A DNA stretch of 11,534 bases from Cytophagales bacterium. Lineage in GTDB: Bacteria; Bacteroidota; Bacteroidia; Cytophagales; Cyclobacteriaceae. Below, piece by piece: positions 5,747 through 11,534 of the stretch; the first letter of the stretch is position 1; each line of letters starts with the position of its first letter. The notes below the pieces were generated by a model, which made no database searches, was not told the origin of the DNA, and worked only from the letters and a program-made list of their open reading frames with translations. The stretch covers positions 1 through 11,534 of the forward strand of contig JAJCYL010000352.1 of assembly GCA_029262955.1 (NCBI GenBank), given 5' to 3'. The position numbers were made by a program, and so were the translations under genes.

Positions 5747-7549
5747 TCCCGATTCTACGGGCTCCATCATTTGCAATTTTACCAGATTATTATATGCCCC
5801 TTCATTTAGTAGGGATAATTCATCATGCGTACCGGATTCTACAACCTCACCCTGGTTGAGTACAAATATTTTGTCCACTTTTCTAATGGTGGCCAGCCGA
5901 TGTGCTATAATGATTGTGGTTCTACCCTTCATTAAGACATCCAGTGCTTGTTGTACCAGGTACTCTGATTCTGAGTCCAGTGAACTGGTCGCCTCATCCA
6001 GGATCAAAATTTTCGGGTCTTTCAAAATGGCTCTGGCAATGGCAATGCGTTGTCGTTGACCGCCGCTGAGTTTAACTCCTCTTTCGCCTACCAAAGTTTC
6101 CATTCCTTCAGGGAAAGTATTAATAAAATCAAGGGCGTTGGCCTTCCTCGTGGCTTCTTCAATTTCCTCGTCATTTGCATCGAAGTTGCCATAACGAATA
6201 TTTTCTTTAATGGATCCTCCAAATAAGATCACCTCCTGGGGCACTATGCCAATGTTGCGCCTTAATGCATTGAGGTTAATATCGCTCACCGTATGATCAC
6301 CAATAATGATCTCACCACTGGTGGGATTATAAAACCGCATCAACAGCTGGATGATAGTTGACTTTCCGGCGCCACTTTGTCCAACCAATGCAACTTTTTG
6401 ACCAGGGTTGATATCAAGGTTCAGACCTTTTAAAACCTCAACATCACTTCTCGTGGGATAGGAGAAATGCAGGTCTTTGTATGAAATAGATGCGACATCC
6501 GGAAAAGGCTCCGCTCCACCGGGACCTATGTCCTCCGCTTTTTCTCCTCGCAATTCCATTATTCTTTCGGTAGCTCCTATGGCCCGCTGAATCTGACCGA
6601 ATAAGTCGCCCATGCCTGCAATGGATCCACCAATAAAAGTGGTATAAATCACAAAAGACATGAGCCCCCCAACAGTAAGTCCACCACTTTGAACCAGCGT
6701 AGCACCATACCACATGACGGCAACCATAGTTCCGAACATCCCAAATATGAGGAAGGAGATAAACCCAGCTCGGTAAGTTGCCCCCTTCATGGCAGCTATC
6801 ACTACTTTTTTTAATGAGCTCCCGTATCTGGCCATCTCAAAAACTTCACTGGTAAAAGCTTTGACGGTCTGTATGGACTGCATGGTCTCTTCCACTACAA
6901 CATTGGAAGCTGCCAGTTCATCCTGGGTGATTTTGGATAATTTCCGAATGAATTTGCCGAAAATCATCGTGATGATTATCACTGCAGGCAAAGTAGCCAG
7001 CATGAAAATGCTCAATTCGGGAGTGGAGTAAAAAATGAAGATGATTCCAATAACCAACGTTGCAATTTGTCTCACGAATTCCGCCAGGGTGATAGACATG
7101 GTATCTTTCAACATAGTGACGTCTGATGTCATCCTACTCATCAATTCGCCTGTCCTCCGTGAATCATAAAACGTAATAGGCAGAGTCATCAATTTCTGAT
7201 AAAGATCCTTTCGAACATCAGCCATGGCCATTTCACTTACCCGAGTAAAAAGTAGTACCCGAAAAAACGAAATAACACTTTGAGCAACGCAAATGATCAC
7301 TAAAATCAAGGCAATGGAAGAGATCTCATTGATTATCCAGGTCTTCCCGGAAGCAACATCAACTAGCTTTCCTACCATATAAGGAAAGGTTAGTAGAACC
7401 GCACTGGATAACAGGAGAAATAAAAGTCCGGTAAAAAATTGAACACGGTATGGGATAATATAGTGGTAAATCCCATAGAGTTTGCCGAGGTTTTCCCCGG
7501 TTAATTTTCTTTTCTCTTCTTCCTCCAATACATTCCTCTTTTTACTCAT
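5741..7549 (-). CDS. ABC transporter, fused permease and ATP-binding protein (MsbA/BmrA-like exporter half)
   Basis: The 602-residue protein is a complete half-transporter that would form a homodimer (or heterodimer) in the inner membrane. An N-terminal exporter-type transmembrane domain covers about residues 25-325 with roughly six spans. The nucleotide-binding domain covers about 350-595. It shows the A-loop Tyr364, Walker A GQSGAGKST (390-398), Q-loop Gln438, signature LSGGQ (494-498), Walker B ILILDE (514-519) with catalytic Glu519, and switch His550. All catalytic residues are present, so it should be active. The family exports lipids, lipid A precursors or drugs; the substrate cannot be read from sequence, and no partner half-transporter is next to it. 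It is monocistronic here: divergent from the stress protein gene (123-bp gap) and convergent with the small membrane protein gene. Confidence 0.92.
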   Translation of the reverse strand: MSKKRNVLEEEEKRKLTGENLGKLYGIYHYIIPYRVQFFTGLLFLLLSSAVLLTFPYMVGKLVDVASGKTWIINEISSIALILVIICVAQSVISFFRVLLFTRVSEMAMADVRKDLYQKLMTLPITFYDSRRTGELMSRMTSDVTMLKDTMSITLAEFVRQIATLVIGIIFIFYSTPELSIFMLATLPAVIIITMIFGKFIRKLSKITQDELAASNVVVEETMQSIQTVKAFTSEVFEMARYGSSLKKVVIAAMKGATYRAGFISFLIFGMFGTMVAVMWYGATLVQSGGLTVGGLMSFVIYTTFIGGSIAGMGDLFGQIQRAIGATERIMELRGEKAEDIGPGGAEPFPDVASISYKDLHFSYPTRSDVEVLKGLNLDINPGQKVALVGQSGAGKSTIIQLLMRFYNPTSGEIIIGDHTVSDINLNALRRNIGIVPQEVILFGGSIKENIRYGNFDANDEEIEEATRKANALDFINTFPEGMETLVGERGVKLSGGQRQRIAIARAILKDPKILILDEATSSLDSESEYLVQQALDVLMKGRTTIIIAHRLATIRKVDKIFVLNQGEVVESGTHDELSLLNEGAYNNLVKLQMMEPVESGL

Positions 7550-7570
7550 AATTATTCATGACTCAAACAG

Positions 7571-7578
7571 CAAAAGTA
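7571..7578 (-). promoter_or_regulatory. Candidate -7 box of the ABC transporter gene
   Basis: TACTTTTG on the minus strand matches the Bacteroidota TAnnTTTG -7 consensus exactly and ends 21 nt before the start codon. No TTG or TTTG stands at the usual distance upstream, so the -33 element is weak or absent. Two overlapping palindromes (ATGATCAT 7580-7587, ATCATGAT 7583-7590) lie immediately upstream between the two elements and could bind a regulator. Confidence 0.45.
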
Positions 7579-7617
7579 TATGATCATGATTGATTAACTA
7601 TTCGTTAGTATTATTGT

Positions 7618-7635
7618 AATGGGACACTTCCCATT
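7618..7635. repeat. Short inverted repeat AATGGGA-N4-TCCCATT
   Basis: A perfect 7-bp inverted repeat with a 4-nt spacer lies in the divergent gap, 37 bp before the universal stress protein start and 68 bp before the ABC transporter start. It could form a small RNA hairpin or serve as an operator acting on either gene. There is no T-tract, so it is not a terminator. Confidence 0.4.
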
Positions 7636-7672
7636 TATTAAGTACAATCCTATGTATATAAAAGTTTAAACC

Positions 7673-8590
7673 ATGTTTACACTTCAAAAAATTCTCGTTT
7701 GCCTTGATCTGACTCGTATGGACGAGTTTGTGGTGAAATATGCTGGTTTGGTGGCTACAACCATGAAAAGTAAGGAAGTCTATTTCTTCCACGTCAACCC
7801 TCAATTGGACATTCCACAATCTCTATCAGAAAAATATCCAGAGCTTTATGGACCTCCAGGAAGCAATTTTCCAGATCGAATGGAGAAATCAGTAGCCAAG
7901 TATTTCCCAAATTATAAAGATCATAATGCCAAATTCATCCATCGGGAAGGAAGCCCGTCTCAGAAAATTCTCGAATGGTCTGAAATCGGCGATATGGATC
8001 TAATTGTAATGGGGAAAAAATCAGAGCTGAAAGGAAAGGGAGTGAACCCCAAAAAAATCGCAAATATTTCACATTGCTCAATTCTTTTTGTTCCAGAAGG
8101 CCTCAAAATCTCTTTAGACAAATTGTTTGTACCCATAGACTTTAGTATAAGGTCAAAAACTGGAATTGATCAGGCACTTGCCTTTAGAAAAAACAATAAA
8201 GCCGAAATTATCCTGCAGCATGTCTTCTTTGTTCCACAGGGATACCACTATACCGGAAAGACCCAAGAGGAGTTTGCCATAATCATGAGGGAAAACTCTA
8301 AAAAAGATTATGAGAAATTTATGACCAGGAATGAGTACAATCCCGACGATTTTGAAGACATCTACACTTTTGATGATGATGATTCGCCAGCTGATAAGAT
8401 ATACCTGGAGGCACTCAACCACGAAGCAGATTTGATCATTCTGCCATCAAGAGGAAGAACCAAAGCTGCTTCAATGTTATTGGGCAGTGTAGCCCTGGAA
8501 CTTCTGAAGTACAGTGAAAAGATACCCTATATGGTAATTAAAGATAAAAGAGAGAACATGAGCTTCTTCCAGGCCCTAATGAAAGTATAA
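7673..8590 (+). CDS. Universal stress protein with two tandem UspA domains
   Basis: The 305-residue cytoplasmic protein contains two UspA folds, about residues 4-140 and 148-290. Each starts with a typical strand (KILVCLDLT; KLFVPIDFS) and has the late D-L-I-V/I strand (MDLIVMGKK; ADLIILPSRGRT). The canonical ATP-binding motif is G-2x-G-9x-G(S/T). Domain 2 keeps the second part as G261-9x-G271-S272, with Pro258 in place of the first Gly. Domain 1 is degenerate, with NPKK around 125-128 where the Gly-Ser pair should be. ATP binding may therefore be limited to domain 2 or lost. The role is a general stress-responsive protein; no specific partner can be named. The gene is divergent from the ABC transporter gene, and its TAA directly abuts the stop codon of the convergent lipoprotein gene. 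Confidence 0.9.
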   Translation: MFTLQKILVCLDLTRMDEFVVKYAGLVATTMKSKEVYFFHVNPQLDIPQSLSEKYPELYGPPGSNFPDRMEKSVAKYFPNYKDHNAKFIHREGSPSQKILEWSEIGDMDLIVMGKKSELKGKGVNPKKIANISHCSILFVPEGLKISLDKLFVPIDFSIRSKTGIDQALAFRKNNKAEIILQHVFFVPQGYHYTGKTQEEFAIIMRENSKKDYEKFMTRNEYNPDDFEDIYTFDDDDSPADKIYLEALNHEADLIILPSRGRTKAASMLLGSVALELLKYSEKIPYMVIKDKRENMSFFQALMKV

Positions 8591-9163
8591 CTAAAACTTC
8601 AAATTAGCTTCTAACATATAGGTAGTGGTCTCCCCAAAAAGTATGCTTTGATCGCCTGATATAGAATAAGAAGTTAATACCGGCACATCATTTCTATTGG
8701 CAAAGACCAATTGAAGAGCTCTTGAACTGGTGTAAAGTGAATTATGGCTTGATGACTCAATCGTAATTTCACGGGGAGTCTTAGATCCTACCATAAAGGA
8801 AACTTCAAAGGCCTTCACCCCATCCTGACTCTGGTCTTTTAAGGTGTAACTGATTTTATTATCGCTAACCGCTTCATCAAATGCTCCCACCAAAGAGGGT
8901 TTGTTGATATCACTCTCAAAGAAAATTTCTAACTCATTGGCCCATTGTGTACTGTCCAATATCGATTCGGATTGCTCTACCTGCTCATCGAGGGAGACTC
9001 TTTTGGTTACAGAAGGCTGTAACTCTGTAAGTAGATTGACCTGTGCTGACAACAATGGTTTCAATTCAAAGTAAATGGCTAATTCATCCTCCGGGCCGCC
9101 AATACATGAGTTGAAGAACAAAGTAATCCCGATGATCACAGATCGAATCAATAGGTTATTCAT
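8591..9163 (-). CDS. Lipoprotein of unknown function, 190 residues
   Basis: The N-terminus is a lipoprotein signal with positive Arg7, a hydrophobic core and the lipobox FNSC, giving lipidated Cys20; an envelope lipoprotein is therefore likely. The mature part (21-190) has no motif I recognise. It starts GGPEDE and contains alternating hydrophobic/polar stretches (about 100-190) that suggest a beta-rich fold. The start codon lies 7 bp after the gpmI stop, with a purine-rich AAGAGAAGA just before the ATG, so it is probably the second gene of a gpmI transcript. Cotranscription with a glycolytic gene may be incidental. The gene ends exactly where the stress protein gene on the other strand ends. 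Confidence 0.75.
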   Translation of the reverse strand: MNNLLIRSVIIGITLFFNSCIGGPEDELAIYFELKPLLSAQVNLLTELQPSVTKRVSLDEQVEQSESILDSTQWANELEIFFESDINKPSLVGAFDEAVSDNKISYTLKDQSQDGVKAFEVSFMVGSKTPREITIESSSHNSLYTSSRALQLVFANRNDVPVLTSYSISGDQSILFGETTTYMLEANLKF

Positions 9164-9170
9164 TCTTCTC

Positions 9171-10691
9171 TTAGATTAGAATATTTCCGGTCATCTCTTC
9201 AGGTATATCAACACCCATCAAGGTTAAAATGGTTGGAGCCAGATCACCGAGTTTGCCATCACTAATTGGCCCGGCAAAATCGCTATCCACCAAAATACAG
9301 GGCACAAGGTTGGTGGTATGCGCCGTATTTGGAGAACCATCCGGGTTGATCATGATATCAGAATTTCCATGATCTGCAATAATGATGGTGGTATATCCAT
9401 TGCCCAAAGCAGCACTTACTACCGCCTCAGTACATTGATCAACTGTTTCACAAGCCTTAACTGCCGCCTCAAAAACACCAGTGTGCCCAACCATATCAGG
9501 ATTGGCAAAATTCAGACAAACAAAGTCTACGTCGCCTGCTTCCAACTCGGGAATGATCTTATCACGTATATCCCGGGCACTCATTTCCGGCTGTAGATCG
9601 TAAGTAGCAACCTTTGGTGATGGGCATAATATTCTCTTCTCACCTTCAAATTCATCCTCTCTCCCTCCGGAGAAAAAGAAGGTCACGTGTGGATATTTTT
9701 CCGTCTCTGCAATTCGGATTTGCTGCTTGCCATTTCTACTCAAGACCTCACCCAAAGTGTTGTTCAAATTGTCTTTCCCAAATAATACATGCACTCCCTT
9801 AAAAGTGTTATCATAGTTGGTCATGGTTACGTAGTAGAGGTCCAGTTTTTTCATACCATGGTCAGCGAAATCTTCCTGGGTTAATACTGTAGTAATTTGT
9901 CTGCCCCTATCAGTTCTGAAATTGAAGCATAAAACCACATCTCCCGATTCAATTGTCGCTAGTGGTTCTCCATCATTATCTACTGCTACAATTGGTTTGA
10001 CAAACTCGTCAGTCACACCATTCTGGTAAGAATCTTCCATAGCTGACAATACGTCCTCTGTTTTTACGCCAATTCCATTGACCATGGCATCATATGCCAG
10101 TTTTACCCTTTCCCATCTCTTGTCACGATCCATAGCAAAATAACGACCAGTGATGCTGGCTACCCGGCCAGTGGATTGATCCAGGTGGTCCTGTAAATCT
10201 TTCAAATAAGCCTTGCCTCCCTTTGGATCGGTATCCCGACCATCAGTGAAAGCATGAATAAAAACATCAGACAAACCATAAACATGGGCAGCAGCGCACA
10301 ACCCTTTTAAATGGTTAATGTGACTATGAACACCACCGTCTGAGAGTAATCCAAAGAAGTGAACTTTTTTGTGGTTGCTTTTAGCATATTCAAATGCTTT
10401 TTGCAGTTCCGGATTTGATGCCAAAGTGCCATCCTCTGCCGCTTTGTTGACCTTTACCAAATCCTGGTACACTATTCTGCCAGCCCCTATATTCATGTGG
10501 CCCACTTCTGAATTCCCCATTTGCCCTTCGGGAAGGCCAACCGCCAGTCCGGATGCTTCCAGCTTGCTATTAGGATATTTCGGAAAGAGGGAATCGACAA
10601 AAGGTGTTTTAGCCTGTGCGATAGCGGAAATAGAGGGATCACTTCCCAAGCCCCACCCATCCAAAATCATCAGGATTACTTTCTTATTCAT
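9171..10691 (-). CDS. gpmI: 2,3-bisphosphoglycerate-independent phosphoglycerate mutase
   Basis: This cytoplasmic enzyme interconverts 3- and 2-phosphoglycerate in glycolysis and gluconeogenesis through a phosphoserine intermediate, with two Mn2+ ions. With the ATG at 10691-10689 the protein has 506 residues, the usual length. Catalytic and metal residues are all visible: D11 in LDGWG, nucleophile S61 in MGNSEVGH, the DGRDT loop (150-154), D399 and H403 in NPDMVGHTG, D440 and H441 in ADHGNSD, and H458. The order and spacing match the Bacillus-type enzyme, so it should be active. The open frame extends seven codons further upstream, to a TTG at 10712. That extension is rejected because a promoter-like TATATTTG lies inside it and the enzyme family begins right at the chosen Met. 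A lipoprotein gene follows 7 bp downstream. Confidence 0.96.
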   Translation of the reverse strand: MNKKVILMILDGWGLGSDPSISAIAQAKTPFVDSLFPKYPNSKLEASGLAVGLPEGQMGNSEVGHMNIGAGRIVYQDLVKVNKAAEDGTLASNPELQKAFEYAKSNHKKVHFFGLLSDGGVHSHINHLKGLCAAAHVYGLSDVFIHAFTDGRDTDPKGGKAYLKDLQDHLDQSTGRVASITGRYFAMDRDKRWERVKLAYDAMVNGIGVKTEDVLSAMEDSYQNGVTDEFVKPIVAVDNDGEPLATIESGDVVLCFNFRTDRGRQITTVLTQEDFADHGMKKLDLYYVTMTNYDNTFKGVHVLFGKDNLNNTLGEVLSRNGKQQIRIAETEKYPHVTFFFSGGREDEFEGEKRILCPSPKVATYDLQPEMSARDIRDKIIPELEAGDVDFVCLNFANPDMVGHTGVFEAAVKACETVDQCTEAVVSAALGNGYTTIIIADHGNSDIMINPDGSPNTAHTTNLVPCILVDSDFAGPISDGKLGDLAPTILTLMGVDIPEEMTGNILI

Positions 10692-10695
10692 GGTG

Positions 10696-10703
10696 CAAAT
10701 ATA
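10696..10703 (-). promoter_or_regulatory. -7 promoter box of gpmI, very close to the start codon
   Basis: TATATTTG on the minus strand is an exact match to the Bacteroidota TAnnTTTG -7 consensus. Only 4 nt (CACC) separate it from the gpmI ATG, so transcription would begin at or within a few bases of the start codon. No clear TTG or TTTG stands about 19 nt upstream. This box is the main reason for placing the gpmI start at 10691. Confidence 0.55.
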
Positions 10704-10886
10704 AGGGTACAAGGCCCGAGATAAGTAAGTAAGATCTGGGAATTAAAACAAATTTGAGAAGACGAGTTGGACAGTTGCACAATTTAACCGTTTACAAACG
10801 ACAAATATTCATTAATACACTGTAAGATTTGAATGGCGTTATTTGCTAATATTTCAATTATATTTATTCACAGTAGCTATAATGAA

Positions 10887-10910
10887 AATGAGTTCAACTA
10901 GTGACTCATT
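10887..10910. promoter_or_regulatory. Inverted repeat upstream of the QorB-like gene, candidate operator
   Basis: AATGAGT (10887-10893) and ACTCATT (10904-10910) form a perfect 7-bp dyad with a 10-nt spacer, ending 29 bp before the start codon of the oxidoreductase gene. A second small dyad, CGTTT-AC-AAACG (10789-10800), lies further upstream. Genes of this quinone oxidoreductase family are often controlled by redox-sensing HxlR-type repressors that bind such dyads. No regulator gene is in the window, so the operator role is inferred. Confidence 0.35.
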
Positions 10911-10939
10911 CAGATGTTGGACCATAATTTAAAACTCAC

Positions 10940-11534
10940 ATGAAAATTGCGGTTACAGCAGCAAATGGACAATTAGGTTCTTGTACTGTAAATGAACTTA
11001 AAAAAGAAATTGGAGAAGAGAACGTAATTGGGATCGTACGATCACCTGAAAAAGCTTCTCACCTTGGTATTGAAGTTCGAAAAGGTGATTACAATAACCA
11101 TGAGGATTTTTATGCAGCTTTAAAAGGAATTGATTCGGTACTGCTTATTTCAGGAATGGACGATCCGCAAAAAAGAATCCAACAACATAAGAACGTAATT
11201 GATGCTGCCAAACAAAATAATGTAAGCAAAATAGTGTATACCAGCATTGTTGGAAATGAAGAAGAAACTGCATTCAGCCCAATTGTCAAAAGCAATCGTC
11301 AGACTGAAAAAGATGTACGAGACTCAGGGTTGAAGTGGGTTATTGGTAGAAATGGAATTTACATTGACCCTGACCTTGAATATATCGATACTTATGTAAA
11401 AGAGGGTGAGATTAGAAACTGTGCAGGTGATGGAAAGTGCGGCTATACCAGCAGAGCAGAATTAGGTTTTGCGTATACGCAAATGCTGTTGAACGACATA
11501 CACAACGAACATACATACAATTTGCTAGGCGAAC
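10940..11534 (+). CDS. NAD(P)H:quinone oxidoreductase / NmrA-like atypical SDR (QorB type), 3' end missing
   Basis: The frame opens at ATG 10940 and stays open to the window edge (198 codons), so the last part, about 90 residues by comparison with E. coli QorB, is missing. The N-terminus is a Rossmann dinucleotide-binding start, KIAVTAANGQLG, where the first Gly of the usual GxTGxxG motif is Ala7. Arg34 in GIVRSPEKA is placed to bind the NADP phosphate. Further QorB-like blocks are VLLISG (67-72), QHKNVIDAAK (82-91), VYTS (99-102), the TEKDVRDSG helix (122-130), GRNGIY (136-141) and AGDGK (162-166). The enzyme would reduce quinones or similar electrophiles with NADPH in the cytoplasm. It is divergent from gpmI, with 248 bp between the two start codons. 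A different NmrA-like redox-sensor role is possible. Confidence 0.82.
   Translation, partial: MKIAVTAANGQLGSCTVNELKKEIGEENVIGIVRSPEKASHLGIEVRKGDYNNHEDFYAALKGIDSVLLISGMDDPQKRIQQHKNVIDAAKQNNVSKIVYTSIVGNEEETAFSPIVKSNRQTEKDVRDSGLKWVIGRNGIYIDPDLEYIDTYVKEGEIRNCAGDGKCGYTSRAELGFAYTQMLLNDIHNEHTYNLLGE

Noticed and set aside
6444..6713. An 89-codon minus-strand frame inside the ABC transporter gene
   Set aside because: It is an out-of-frame shadow rich in Trp, Cys and His, within the coding sequence of an intact transporter.
8153..8422. An 89-codon minus-strand frame inside the universal stress protein gene
   Set aside because: It is antisense to an intact two-domain protein and shows no motif.
10369..10704. 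A 111-codon plus-strand open frame opposite the 5' end of gpmI
   Set aside because: It is the mirror of a highly conserved gene with a fully recognised protein; codon constraint on gpmI explains the open frame.
10692..10712. N-terminal extension of gpmI by seven codons (TTG start)
   Set aside because: It would start at TTG, overlaps the TATATTTG promoter box, and precedes the conserved start of the enzyme family.
1..11534. Mobile elements, CRISPR arrays, defence systems, tRNA or rRNA genes
   Set aside because: No transposase, integrase, direct-repeat array, nuclease or helicase defence gene or RNA gene signature was seen on either strand.

Overview
The window reads as chromosomal DNA of a Bacteroidota bacterium, most likely a marine or soil member of the Cytophagales. 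The reasons are the moderately AT-rich composition, the scarcity of strong Shine-Dalgarno sites, a -7 box of the TAnnTTTG type in front of gpmI and the ABC transporter gene, lipoproteins with Bacteroidota-style N-termini, and the protein families present. The genus is an inference. No rRNA, tRNA, CRISPR array, insertion sequence, prophage or integrase was seen. I found no obvious undescribed multi-gene system; most of the window is ordinary housekeeping and envelope genes.

Left part (1-5009, all minus strand). The window opens in the 5' end of a membrane-anchored protein, possibly an alcohol dehydrogenase. A gene-poor stretch follows, with a clear rho-independent terminator at 248-278. To its right lies a run of four minus-strand genes. 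In order of transcription they are a PLP-dependent glutamine/methionine-type aminotransferase, an omega-amidase of the nitrilase superfamily (13-bp overlap), a secreted vanadium-dependent haloperoxidase-type enzyme, and an M23 peptidase lipoprotein 4 bp further on. The first two form a recognisable glutamine transaminase/omega-amidase pair, known from methionine salvage. The last two are exported envelope proteins.

Middle (5010-7672). Two small plus-strand genes encode an 89-residue basic protein and a 73-residue single-span membrane protein. Between them lie a possible third 44-residue membrane ORF and a perfect 10-bp inverted repeat. The 73-residue gene runs tail-to-tail into an MsbA-like ABC exporter, and the two stop codons share the palindrome TTATAA.

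Right part (7673-11534). A tandem-domain universal stress protein on the plus strand abuts, with no gap, a convergent lipoprotein gene. That lipoprotein gene lies 7 bp downstream of gpmI (cofactor-independent phosphoglycerate mutase). gpmI has a perfect TATATTTG box only 4 nt before its start codon, which suggests a leaderless or nearly leaderless mRNA. The window ends inside a divergently transcribed QorB-like NAD(P)H:quinone oxidoreductase gene that lacks its 3' end.
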